The notes below the pieces were generated by a model, which ran no database searches, was not told where the DNA came from, and worked only from the letters and a program-made list of their open reading frames with translations. Of a stretch of DNA of 64,000 bases, positions 45,636 through 53,966 are shown in pieces. Position 1 is the first letter of the stretch. Every line of letters starts with the position of its first letter. Location of the stretch: NCBI RefSeq assembly GCF_022267535.1, contig NZ_JAHNZV010000005.1, positions 39,197-103,196 on the forward strand, in the 5' to 3' direction. The position numbers and the translations under genes are program-made. This DNA comes from Psychromonas antarctica. GTDB lineage: Bacteria; Pseudomonadota; Gammaproteobacteria; Enterobacterales; Psychromonadaceae.

Positions 45636-46784
45636 ATGTCACGTGACTTATTTACATCTGAATCAGTATCTGAAGGTCATCCAGATAAAATCGCCGATCA
45701 AATTTCAGATGCGGTACTTGATGCAATTTTAAAACAAGATAAAAAAGCGCGTGTCGCTTGTGAGACTTATGTAAAAACGGGTATGGTCATGGTGGGTGGC
45801 GAAATCACCACTGATGCGTGGGTTGATATTGAAGAAATCACCCGAGAAACAATACGCAATATTGGCTATACCAGTTCTGAAATGGGCTTTGATGCAGATT
45901 CATGCGCTGTTCTTAATACTGTAGGCAAACAATCGCCTGATATTAATCAAGGTGTTGATCGTAGTGATCCGCGCGAACAAGGTGCCGGCGATCAGGGCAT
46001 CATGTTTGGTTATGCAACCAATGAAACTGATGTGTTTATGCCAGCACCGATCACTTATGCACACCGCCTTGTAAAACGTCAAGCCGATGTGCGTAAGAAG
46101 AAAATCCTACCGTGGTTACGCCCAGATGCCAAAAGCCAAGTTACTTTTGCTTATGATCAGGGTAAAATTGTTGGCATAGATGCAGTGGTACTTTCAACAC
46201 AACATTCAGAAGATATTAAGCAAGAAGATTTAATCGAAGCGGTAATGGAAGAGATTATCAAACCTGTATTACCGGCAGAGTTACTGAGCGCACGCACTAA
46301 GTATTTTATTAACCCAACAGGTCGTTTTGTGATCGGTGGACCAATGGGTGACTGTGGGTTAACGGGGCGTAAAATTATTGTTGATACCTACGGTGGTTCA
46401 GCTCGCCATGGTGGCGGTGCTTTCTCTGGTAAAGATCCATCAAAAGTTGACCGCAGTGCTGCATATGCAGCACGTTACGTAGCGAAAAATATCGTCGCAG
46501 CAGGCCTTGCAGATCGTTGTGAGATCCAAGTTTCTTATGCCATAGGCGTGGCAGAGCCAACATCAATCAGCGTGGAAACCTTTGGCACCGAAAAGGTGAA
46601 AAAAGATCTGATTATCCAGCTAATACGCAAGCACTTTGATTTGCGCCCTTACGGTTTGATCGAAATGCTCGATCTCATTCAACCGATTTATCAATCTACT
46701 GCAGCTTATGGCCACTTTGGCCGAGAAGAATTCCCTTGGGAAGCGTTAGATAAGGTAGCCGATTTGAAAGCGGCAGCGTTTTAA
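45636..46784 (+). CDS. metK: S-adenosylmethionine synthetase MetK
   Basis: Makes S-adenosylmethionine from methionine and ATP. 382 residues (E. coli 384). Landmarks are [37 protein letters not shown], the P-loop-like [24 protein letters not shown] and [24 protein letters not shown] precedes the ATG. Followed by sprT after 19 bp, as in many gammaproteobacteria. Confidence 0.98.
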   Translation: MSRDLFTSESVSEGHPDKIADQISDAVLDAILKQDKKARVACETYVKTGMVMVGGEITTDAWVDIEEITRETIRNIGYTSSEMGFDADSCAVLNTVGKQSPDINQGVDRSDPREQGAGDQGIMFGYATNETDVFMPAPITYAHRLVKRQADVRKKKILPWLRPDAKSQVTFAYDQGKIVGIDAVVLSTQHSEDIKQEDLIEAVMEEIIKPVLPAELLSARTKYFINPTGRFVIGGPMGDCGLTGRKIIVDTYGGSARHGGGAFSGKDPSKVDRSAAYAARYVAKNIVAAGLADRCEIQVSYAIGVAEPTSISVETFGTEKVKKDLIIQLIRKHFDLRPYGLIEMLDLIQPIYQSTAAYGHFGREEFPWEALDKVADLKAAAF

Positions 46785-46803
46785 TTTTAAATTAATAACA
46801 ACC

Positions 46804-47313
46804 ATGCCAACTGACGAAGATAAAAAAGTACTCCGAGCTAAAGGTGAAGATTGTTTCATTTTGGCAGAGTGCTTTTTTGATCGCCCTTTCAAACGGCCAG
46901 ATTACCTTTTTAATCAACGCGGTAGAAGTGCTGCCACCGCCCATCTACAACGCAATATTATCAAATTCAATGCCACCCTCTTTAAACAGAATCGTAGTGA
47001 ATTTATTAATCAAGTTGTAGCACATGAAGTGGCGCATTTAATTGCTTTTCAACACTATGGAAAAGTTCGCCCACATGGCCGAGAGTGGCAATCTATTATG
47101 CGCCATGTTTTCGACTGCCCCGCTAACACGACTCATTCTCTGGATATTAGTGATGTGCGAGGCCAACTGTTTAACTATCAATGTTTATGCAGCGCACATC
47201 AGCTGACAATACGCCGTCATAATAAAATATTAAGAGGGGAGAAATATTTGTGTAAAAAATGTAAAGGAGTATTGCAGGCAAGTTCTCAGCACGCAGATGC
47301 TAACAAAAGTTAG
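46804..47313 (+). CDS. sprT: SprT family zinc metalloprotease-like protein
   Basis: 169 residues (E. coli SprT 165). The zinc motif HEVAH lies in NQVVAHEVAHLIAFQHYGKVRPHGREWQ with the third histidine in HGREW. The C-terminal zinc ribbon is YQCLCSAHQLTIRRHNKILRGEKYLCKKC. Related to the protease core of SPRTN; cellular function in bacteria is poorly known. It ends 6 bp from the convergent methyltransferase gene, with no room for a separate terminator. Confidence 0.92.
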   Translation: MPTDEDKKVLRAKGEDCFILAECFFDRPFKRPDYLFNQRGRSAATAHLQRNIIKFNATLFKQNRSEFINQVVAHEVAHLIAFQHYGKVRPHGREWQSIMRHVFDCPANTTHSLDISDVRGQLFNYQCLCSAHQLTIRRHNKILRGEKYLCKKCKGVLQASSQHADANKS

Positions 47314-47318
47314 ATCAC

Positions 47319-48062
47319 TTAGCGCTTAAAATTATCCAATATAATGCCCGTAGCCATAGCGACATTTAATGACTCCGCTTTTCCGAAGCTAGGGATAGTT
47401 ATTTTATCTGTAATAAATTTAGCCACCTCGCTCGATATACCATGCGATTCACTGCCCATCACAATAACTGCACTTTGAGTTAAAGCCGTTTTATGGATGT
47501 TATCCCCTTCTAAGAATGCACCATAAATTGGTTTTTTCTGCTGCATCAAATAGGCTGGCAACTCTGTATGGCTAATTTTCACTCGAGCAAATGACCCCAT
47601 TGTCGCGGCAATCACTTTAGGATTATAAAAATCAGCACAATCAGGGCTACAAACAATATGCTCAATGCCATACCAATCGGCTACTCGAATAATAGTGCCT
47701 AAGTTACCGGGATCACCCACCTGATCTAATACCAAAACTAATTCGTTAGCAGCAATTTCCGGCAGCTCGGCGGGCTGGCATTGAACGACAGCAACAACAC
47801 TGTTATTTGAAACTAATGTCCCTGCTTTTTTAAGTTCCTCTTCTGTTGCTTCAACCGTAACGCTAACCAGCCCCTTTTCACCGAGTAATGAATTATTTTT
47901 ATTGATATAAGGCGCCGTTGCAAAGAGCTGCTTGATAATGAAGGTCGAATTAAATAACTCCGCCACATTCTTTTCTCCCTGCACTAAAAAAAGCCCCAAT
48001 TTTTTACGCTGTTTTTTCTGCTCAAGAGCTTGGATAAGCTTTAGTTGATTTTTCGAGATCAT
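47319..48062 (-). CDS. TrmH/SpoU family RNA methyltransferase
   Basis: 247 residues. The N-terminal substrate-binding segment has KKLGLFLVQGEKNVAELF. The SPOUT knot domain begins with LVLVLDQVGDPGNLGTIIRVADWYGI, then NPKVIAATMGSFARVKI, VIVMGSESHGIS and IPSFGKAESLNVAMATGIIL, the three SpoU motifs. Likely 2'-O-methylates rRNA or tRNA; which site cannot be told. YqxC/RlmB-like paralogues exist, so I give no gene symbol. Confidence 0.88.
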   Translation of the reverse strand: MISKNQLKLIQALEQKKQRKKLGLFLVQGEKNVAELFNSTFIIKQLFATAPYINKNNSLLGEKGLVSVTVEATEEELKKAGTLVSNNSVVAVVQCQPAELPEIAANELVLVLDQVGDPGNLGTIIRVADWYGIEHIVCSPDCADFYNPKVIAATMGSFARVKISHTELPAYLMQQKKPIYGAFLEGDNIHKTALTQSAVIVMGSESHGISSEVAKFITDKITIPSFGKAESLNVAMATGIILDNFKR

Positions 48063-48103
48063 CTTTTTATTCCACTGTTAATATATTTTATTTGATAATA
48101 TCG

Positions 48104-48565
48104 TTACAGATAACAACACATCACAATCGCGTCTTCACGCCCCTTTGCGCAAGGGTAATAACCTTGGCGTCGCTCAACTTCCATAAAACCGAGTTTATCG
48201 TACAGGGCTAATGCCGTAATATTAGAGGCACGTACCTCTAACCAGATCTCTTCTTCTCCTTTTTTCTTACTGTATTCTATTAAAAATTGTAACAATATTC
48301 GCCCATATCCCGCGCCTTGTCGCGCAGGTGAAATAACCAGATTCATCAGAGTAACTTCACCGGCAACCGAACTCGCCACAAAATACCCGATCACTTTTTC
48401 ATCTTCTAGTAACAGATGATTAAAATAGCGCGAGCCAAAGTTGCTTAAGAATATTTTTTCAGACCAAGGGTGGCTATGGCACTGGACTTCAAGCTGATAA
48501 ACACTATTAATATCAGCAAGTCCCATTGGCACAACTTGTAATAATGGATGATTAGTTAAATGCAC
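48104..48565 (-). CDS. rimI: Ribosomal-protein-alanine N-acetyltransferase RimI
   Basis: Acetylates the N-terminus of ribosomal protein S18. 153 residues if it starts at GTG 48565, which has GGGAG eight bases upstream and lies within the last codons of holD. The open frame extends to 48610 but would overlap holD by 59 bp. GNAT motifs: NLVISPARQGAGYGRILLQFLI, then EIWLEVRASNITALALYDKLGF and the family ending GREDAIVM. The holD-rimI order is that of E. coli. Confidence 0.92.
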   Translation of the reverse strand: MHLTNHPLLQVVPMGLADINSVYQLEVQCHSHPWSEKIFLSNFGSRYFNHLLLEDEKVIGYFVASSVAGEVTLMNLVISPARQGAGYGRILLQFLIEYSKKKGEEEIWLEVRASNITALALYDKLGFMEVERRQGYYPCAKGREDAIVMCCYL

Positions 48566-48944
48566 AAAACTGCTCCCATAACGCTTTTTTCTGTGGCGGG
48601 CTATTTTCAAGTTCAGCGACAGGGGGAGAGGTTAATAATTTGTGACCAACCGGTTCACTAATTTCACCAAAAGTAGACCAGATATATTCAGGTAAAGGCC
48701 CCTGCAAATTTTCAAACTCAGCCACTGAGCAATTGTAAACAGCATCAACGGGAAAATTAAATGCTTTTAATATTTTCTTCATTAACGGATGAGAAAAATC
48801 AGCTTCTGAACTTAGCACCAGTAATGAGTAATGACTTAAATCAACGGGCACAGTTACAGATAAATGGCTAAATAGTGTTGGTTTACGGACTTGCCAACGG
48901 GTTATCCCCATCTCTTGTAAATAAACAGCTTGTTGGTGTTTCAT
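48552..48944 (-). CDS. holD: DNA polymerase III psi subunit HolD
   Basis: Psi subunit linking the clamp loader to SSB through chi. 130 residues from ATG 48944 (E. coli 137); this start gives QEMGITRWQVRKP, as in E. coli (QQLGITQWSLRRP), and has TTGGA upstream. An upstream start at 48983 is possible but adds a hydrophobic tail not in the family. LLVLSSEADF, the middle HPLMKKILKAF and the ending KKALWEQFC fit. Overlaps rimI slightly. Confidence 0.85.
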   Translation of the reverse strand: MKHQQAVYLQEMGITRWQVRKPTLFSHLSVTVPVDLSHYSLLVLSSEADFSHPLMKKILKAFNFPVDAVYNCSVAEFENLQGPLPEYIWSTFGEISEPVGHKLLTSPPVAELENSPPQKKALWEQFCAFN

Positions 48945-49495
48945 AGCAAGTCCAATGAAAATATAATGCCTCAAATATAACATCTAATGCGGATGAATCG
49001 AAGCATTGCCCCTTATTTTCCAGCTTTTTTCCCTGTAACAATATACTCAGCGCCGCTCAAAATACCGATTCAGAGGTAGCTTGGGTATGCATTCAGCTGT
49101 TCTAATTAAACAATAAAAAGTAACTTTTATGTGATCATTACGCTAAAAGATGATCGTGAAGCTATACTCTATTCATAGTTGAAGTATCGCAGACTTGTTC
49201 TTTATTACATGTAAATCCCATTACACTGCTTCTACTATTGCGCTTTATATATGTAACCTCAATTCTGGATAAGCTAAACGATACAGTACCGTTATTTACG
49301 CGTATTTCTGCGTTAAATCATCTAGCAATAACCAGTTATTGCTGCGATGATTCGCCTTGAACTACGCAAAACTAACAGCACTGTATAATATGTTTTTTAA
49401 CTTTTTGATATTTAATCTAATTTCGCTTCCATTATCCAGAACTGAGGTTATGTACTTAACTGCATCAAAGATGTAATTAGCTAAAAGAGAAAATC
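48945..49495. other. Intergenic region with repeat element copy 2
   Basis: 551 bases upstream of the PAS-GGDEF gene and holD. Outside the element at 49254-49450 I see only AT-rich sequence. Confidence 0.4.
49254..49450 (-). mobile_element. Short inverted-repeat element, copy 2 (MITE-like)
   Basis: 197 bp bounded by TAACCTCAATTCTGGATAAG and TTATCCAGAACTGAGGTTA, 19-base terminal inverted repeats with one mismatch. The core GCCTTGAACTACGCAAAACT and CACTGTATAATAT matches copies 1 and 3. A perfect internal hairpin is AGCAATAA / TTATTGCT. On the minus strand the protein-like tail AYPELRL recurs as in copy 1, but in-frame stops make it non-coding. It ends about 45 bp upstream of the PAS-GGDEF gene. 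Confidence 0.75.
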
Positions 49496-50530
49496 ATGTA
49501 CAAAACGTATCCCCATAAAACAGTTAAAAAATCCGATATGACTTTAAACAGTATATTGGATTTAATTGCTGAAGGTATATGGGATTGGGATGGAAATACA
49601 GGTCATGTTACCAGGAGCCCTGGCTGGTACCGCATGCTGGGTTACCAATTGGGGAGCTTTAAAGAAGATGTTTTTACATGGGAAAATATTATCCATCCAG
49701 AGGATTATGACCATGTTATGGCTCATTTTGACTCCTATTTGACGGCCAAAATAGATAATTACCAAATAGAGTATCGCTGTAAAAAAGCTGACGGCTCATA
49801 TTTATGGATAGTTGATCACGGTAATATCATTCAATATAACACGGATGGCAGCCCGGCCAGAATGATCGGTGTACATCATGATATCGATGAACAAAAAAAA
49901 GCCCAGCTTGCTCTTATTGAACAGAATCTATTGCTTAAAAACGGCAATTTAACACTCGGAAAGATAGTCGATATAAAAACCAAAGAACTAGAAAATAAAA
50001 ACCGACAATTAGAAAAAAAGATCACTGAAATCGAGATCATTTCAAACAGAGATCCTTTAACTAAAATAGCTAATAGACATAAATTTGAAAATGTACTGTG
50101 CAGAGAAATATCACGGGCCAATCGCTATCAACACCCATTATCTTTAGCTATATTTGATATCGATTTATTCAAGCATATTAATGATCAGTACGGTCATAAA
50201 ACGGGTGATCTTTTACTCTGTGCCATAAGCCAACTTGTATCGGACAATATAAGGAAGCTTGATCTGGTAGCTCGTTGGGGAGGCGATGAATTTGTGCTCA
50301 TTTTCCCAGAGATAACTCACGAAAAGGCATATCTAATATGTGAAAAACTAAGAATATTAATTAGCCAAAGTAAAGTAAGCGATGATCTATCAGCAACATG
50401 TAGTTTCGGTGTCTCTGAATATCGGTACGGTGACACCTTAGATACACTTTTCCAACGGGTAGATAAATTGCTATTCGTTTCCAAAGAGAATGGACGAAAT
50501 AGGGTTCATTCTGAAAGTGAAGCACTTTAA
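49496..50530 (+). CDS. PAS domain diguanylate cyclase
   Basis: 344 residues. A PAS_3-type sensor (about 15-135) reads IAEGIWDWDGNTGHV, TWENIIHPEDYDHVM and YRCKKADGSYLWIVDHGNII. A coiled-coil linker (about 140-180; KTKELENKNRQLEKKI) leads to a GGDEF domain with NRDPLTKIANRHKFE, FDIDLFKHINDQYGHKTGD and the intact active site RWGGDEF (about 262-268). No membrane segment, so a soluble c-di-GMP synthase. No RxxD inhibitory site was clear. Its upstream region carries a repeat element, which might influence expression. Confidence 0.93.
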   Translation: MYKTYPHKTVKKSDMTLNSILDLIAEGIWDWDGNTGHVTRSPGWYRMLGYQLGSFKEDVFTWENIIHPEDYDHVMAHFDSYLTAKIDNYQIEYRCKKADGSYLWIVDHGNIIQYNTDGSPARMIGVHHDIDEQKKAQLALIEQNLLLKNGNLTLGKIVDIKTKELENKNRQLEKKITEIEIISNRDPLTKIANRHKFENVLCREISRANRYQHPLSLAIFDIDLFKHINDQYGHKTGDLLLCAISQLVSDNIRKLDLVARWGGDEFVLIFPEITHEKAYLICEKLRILISQSKVSDDLSATCSFGVSEYRYGDTLDTLFQRVDKLLFVSKENGRNRVHSESEAL

Positions 50531-50937
50531 GTATTGTATCGATTAATATTTGCTTTTAGTTGTAACCGCAAATCAACCTCAACGCACAATAAAGAAAGCA
50601 AACGAGTAGCTAGATTAATCAAGGAGATAGATGCACTATATCAATTTACTTATCCCGGACCGAGGTTAAATTAATATGTGATGAAAGCACCGGAATAAAA
50701 ATATTTCAATGGCCTTTAAACTAGACCGCTATTGTTATTCCAATGTAAATGGGTTGCCCGATGGCATTTATTTATCAATATAGGGGTTGCTGAGCACTGA
50801 CAAAGTATCGATCATAATATATTATTTTATAATGAATAATTATGCAGTTATTTTGACAATTAAGTTATTGATAATTGTTCAATATTATTTATCATTGCGC
50901 GAGCAATTCGCAACGCATCTAATAGAGTAATTTTAAT
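50531..50937. promoter_or_regulatory. argR upstream region, with a possible fourth repeat fragment
   Basis: 407 bases. TTATCCCGGACCGAGGTTA (50650-50668) resembles the right end of the repeat family (TTATCCAGAACTGAGGTTA). No good left end is seen; TAACCGCAAATCA at 50563 is a weak candidate. The argR promoter and an ARG box lie between 50820 and 50937. Confidence 0.4.
50831..50848. promoter_or_regulatory. ARG box upstream of argR
   Basis: AATGAATAATTATGCAGT matches the ARG box WNTGAATWWWWATTCANW with one central mismatch. It lies about 90 bp upstream of argR and suggests autoregulation. A weaker second half-match is near 50868-50881. Confidence 0.6.
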
Positions 50938-51390
50938 ATGAAACAATCAACTGAATTAATGGACGTCTTTAAAGAATTATTGAAAAAAGAGCGATTAAGT
51001 TCCCAAGGTGAGATAGTCGAAGCATTGCAAAAGGCTGGCTTTAACAATATTAATCAGTCAAAAGTTTCACGAATGTTAAGTAAATCGGGATCAGTGCGCA
51101 CTAGAAACACCAAGGGAGAAATGGTTTATTGCCTGCCAGCAGAACTGGGAATTCCAACCACATCCAGTCCATTGAAAAATCTTGTTCTAGATATTGATTA
51201 CAATGATTACCTGATAGTTATCCGCACCAGTCCTGGTGCGGCACAATTAATAGCTCGTTTGCTAGACTCAATCGGTAAAGCAGAAGGTATTTTAGGCACC
51301 ATTGCGGGTGATGACACGGTCTTTGTAACACCTAAAAACAGTAAAAAAATAGATGACACATTAAGTGTAATAAAGCAATTGTTCCATTAA
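50938..51390 (+). CDS. argR: Arginine repressor ArgR
   Basis: Arginine-dependent repressor of arginine synthesis. 150 residues (E. coli 156). The N-terminal winged-helix has [38 protein letters not shown]. The C-terminal hexamer and arginine-binding domain has [20 protein letters not shown] and [14 protein letters not shown]. It is a typical full-length ArgR. No mdh neighbour is present, although that gene often sits beside argR. Confidence 0.96.
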   Translation: MKQSTELMDVFKELLKKERLSSQGEIVEALQKAGFNNINQSKVSRMLSKSGSVRTRNTKGEMVYCLPAELGIPTTSSPLKNLVLDIDYNDYLIVIRTSPGAAQLIARLLDSIGKAEGILGTIAGDDTVFVTPKNSKKIDDTLSVIKQLFH

Positions 51391-51548
51391 TCAACAATCA
51401 TCTCTCTCAGCAAAGATTAAACTTAAAACCTAGCATGGAAAGCAAATAAATACTTTTTCAGCGATGGCTTTGCTAATAAAGATCTACACTATTCTCACTC
51501 GCATATTAAAAATTAGATAAGTCAACGGAATAAAGGTGAGATTACGTT

Positions 51549-51950
51549 ATGAAAAAAACGCACGGTTTTACATTAATCGAACTATTGGTTGTTATTGCAA
51601 TTATAGCCATACTCGCCAGTATTGCTTACCCATCTTACCAGTCGCATATTATTAAAGTGCGGCGCGGAGATGCCAAAGCTGAGTTAATAAAAGCGCAGTT
51701 ACAGCAAAGCAGTTTGCACATTTTGAATCCCAGCTATGCAGCTATAGCAGCCGATATAGGACTTCCCCAAAACCATGCTTATTATACATTTTCAGTGGTT
51801 TCGGCAGGAATAACAACCTATTTAATGAAAGCAGTTGCTAAAACTGGCAGCACACAAGCTCACGATGAAAGTGCCTGCAAAACACTGTTTATAGATCAGA
51901 ACAGTCACCATAGTAGCGATGGCAACACGAATAATGATGCCTGCTGGTAA
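51549..51950 (+). CDS. Type IV pilin PilE-like
   Basis: 133 residues. The prepilin signal is MKKTHGFTLIELLVVIAIIAILASIAYPSYQ with the processing glycine, F and E5. The mature domain is short, with a likely disulfide pair (CKTLF ... DACW) near the C-terminus. It is a minor or structural pilin of the PilE/PilA type. There is no other pilus gene beside it; the next gene is convergent slt. AGGTGAG is about 10 bases upstream of the start. Confidence 0.85.
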   Translation: MKKTHGFTLIELLVVIAIIAILASIAYPSYQSHIIKVRRGDAKAELIKAQLQQSSLHILNPSYAAIAADIGLPQNHAYYTFSVVSAGITTYLMKAVAKTGSTQAHDESACKTLFIDQNSHHSSDGNTNNDACW

Positions 51951-51993
51951 TCGTCAAGCTTTTACTATTAGCTTACTAATAGAGATTTACAGA

Positions 51994-53919
51994 TTAAAAG
52001 CGTGCATCAAGCTCAGTCGGAGTAAGAAGCTCAAGTGGCTTATCTAGAATGTGCTGGTAGATAAGATTATAGGCTAAAACATTTTTAACATAACGGCGCG
52101 TTTCTTTATAAGGGATAGTTTCAATCCAACTATCCATTCTTAATCCTTGCTCTGCCCGGCCCTTTTTATTACCTTGCCAACGATCAACGCGATTCGGTCC
52201 GGCATTATAAGCTGCCGTTGCCAGAATTCGATTACCGTTATATCGTTTAACTAAAAAATCAAAGTAAGCGGTTCCAAGCTGGACATTAATATACCCCTGA
52301 TTTAATTGCGTTCTCGCTTTATATTCTGTCAGCCCTATTTTTCGTGCCGTATCAATGGCGGTGCCCGGCATTAATTGCATATACCCACGCGCACCGACGG
52401 GGGAATAAGCGAACTCATCAAAAGAGCTTTCTTGGCGAGTAATTGCGTAGATATAGGTTGGTTCGAGTTGATATTTTTTGGCTGCAGATAAAAAAAGATC
52501 CGGATCAACTTGTGGAAAGCGAATATTCAATGCATCCCAGCTTTTAGAGTGGATGCTTGCAACGACAGAGAGGTGCGCCCAGCCTTTTTGGAAAGCATAG
52601 AGGCCTAATTGTCGCTGAGCATGGTAGCTCTGATTACCCAACAAAGCCTGCCATTCACGCTTTAACAGTCGCTGAAGCTTATTGAAATGTAACTCTTCAA
52701 TATGGGCAAGTTGAGGCTGTAATGCTTCTAAATTATCCAATGTTGCAGTGACTAGTTGCGCATTAAATTGATATGCTAAACCAAGTTTTTGCGCTGCAAA
52801 AAAACCATAAAAAGTACGCTCAGTGGCAATTTGTCGATACAGCTTATTCGCTTGCTCTGGCTGTTGCTTATTCTCCAATACCCGAGCTTGCCAATATAAC
52901 CATTTATTATCTTGTTGCATTGGCAATGACAGCTGCGTTAGCCAAAATTCAATATCAACCCAGTTGTCTAATTTAATCGCATAGCGAATACGCTGTTCAA
53001 TTAAGTCTTGATCACCTAAATCCAGCAGCTCTTTATCTGACCAGCTAAGCAAGCTTGTTTCATTACGGATTAAAATACGTGAGATAAAATATTTTTTTAA
53101 ACTGATTTTTTCAAATAAAGTAAATGGGATTTTTTTATCGTAGGCTAAGTAAGCATTAATCCCTAAGCTAATCTCTTTTTGAGCCAAACGCTTAATACCG
53201 ATTAACAGAAAAGAGTAACTGGCTTGCTCTTTTTCCTGAAATAATTTACTGCTTAGCAATTTTTCTGGCGATCGTCTTAACTGCAACAATTGTCGCGCTA
53301 ACAGCTGACTTTTTTTATCCATTAAGGTCAGTAAATAAGCACTTAAGGAGGTTTGATTGTGAATATAAGCAAGTTGAAAACGTTGCCAAATTAACGCGCT
53401 AGATATTTTATGGTTGTCCAAATAATAGTCTAAGACACTATCACAGGCATTCGGCAGTGAATATCCAGTTAACCACGTTTCTTGCACTAGAGGCCAAATT
53501 TTATCTGCACCTCCTTGCGCCATTTGGGCTTGAAAATGAAAGCATTTCAGATCCAACGAATTGGGCAGATGTGGGTAAAAGCGCAGAAAATCAGGCCAAT
53601 ACTGATTATCGGCTAAGTAATATAAATAATCTCGTTGCAGATCGCTACTGACTTTTCGTCTTGAATAATGATTAATAAAGGACTGTACTGCGGATAAACT
53701 ATTTCGATCAAAATGCGCTTTAATATATTGATAATCAAGCAGGTAGGTTAACGGGTATTGTGGAATCAAGGCTGCATTTTGAGCCGCCTCTTCCCATAGT
53801 TGCCGCTCCTGTAAAGCCGCTGTTTTTGCATATATTTGCCGTTGCTGACTAAGCGGCAAAACGGTCGAAAAGCTGCAACTAGAGAGTAGACATAAACATA
53901 AAACAAATATTTTTTTCAT
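51994..53919 (-). CDS. slt: Soluble lytic murein transglycosylase Slt
   Basis: Exolytic peptidoglycan lyase of the periplasm. 641 residues (E. coli Slt70 645). The signal peptide reads MKKIFVLCLCLLSSCSFS; it has a possible lipobox-like SSC but is otherwise Sec-type. A superhelical U domain of many helices fills about 25-450. The catalytic Glu is in RQESSFDEFAYSPVGARGYMQLMPGTA (about residue 495), followed by TAAYNAGPNRVDRW. Convergent with the pilin gene. Confidence 0.94.
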   Translation of the reverse strand: MKKIFVLCLCLLSSCSFSTVLPLSQQRQIYAKTAALQERQLWEEAAQNAALIPQYPLTYLLDYQYIKAHFDRNSLSAVQSFINHYSRRKVSSDLQRDYLYYLADNQYWPDFLRFYPHLPNSLDLKCFHFQAQMAQGGADKIWPLVQETWLTGYSLPNACDSVLDYYLDNHKISSALIWQRFQLAYIHNQTSLSAYLLTLMDKKSQLLARQLLQLRRSPEKLLSSKLFQEKEQASYSFLLIGIKRLAQKEISLGINAYLAYDKKIPFTLFEKISLKKYFISRILIRNETSLLSWSDKELLDLGDQDLIEQRIRYAIKLDNWVDIEFWLTQLSLPMQQDNKWLYWQARVLENKQQPEQANKLYRQIATERTFYGFFAAQKLGLAYQFNAQLVTATLDNLEALQPQLAHIEELHFNKLQRLLKREWQALLGNQSYHAQRQLGLYAFQKGWAHLSVVASIHSKSWDALNIRFPQVDPDLFLSAAKKYQLEPTYIYAITRQESSFDEFAYSPVGARGYMQLMPGTAIDTARKIGLTEYKARTQLNQGYINVQLGTAYFDFLVKRYNGNRILATAAYNAGPNRVDRWQGNKKGRAEQGLRMDSWIETIPYKETRRYVKNVLAYNLIYQHILDKPLELLTPTELDARF

Positions 53920-53966
53920 AGCCGCTCAAGTTAATCATTATAGTTATAAACACTACAAAGGTAGCA

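Noticed and set aside
51965..51982. CTATTAG / CTAATAG hairpin between the pilin and slt as a terminator
   Set aside because: Weak AT stem without a T run on either strand.
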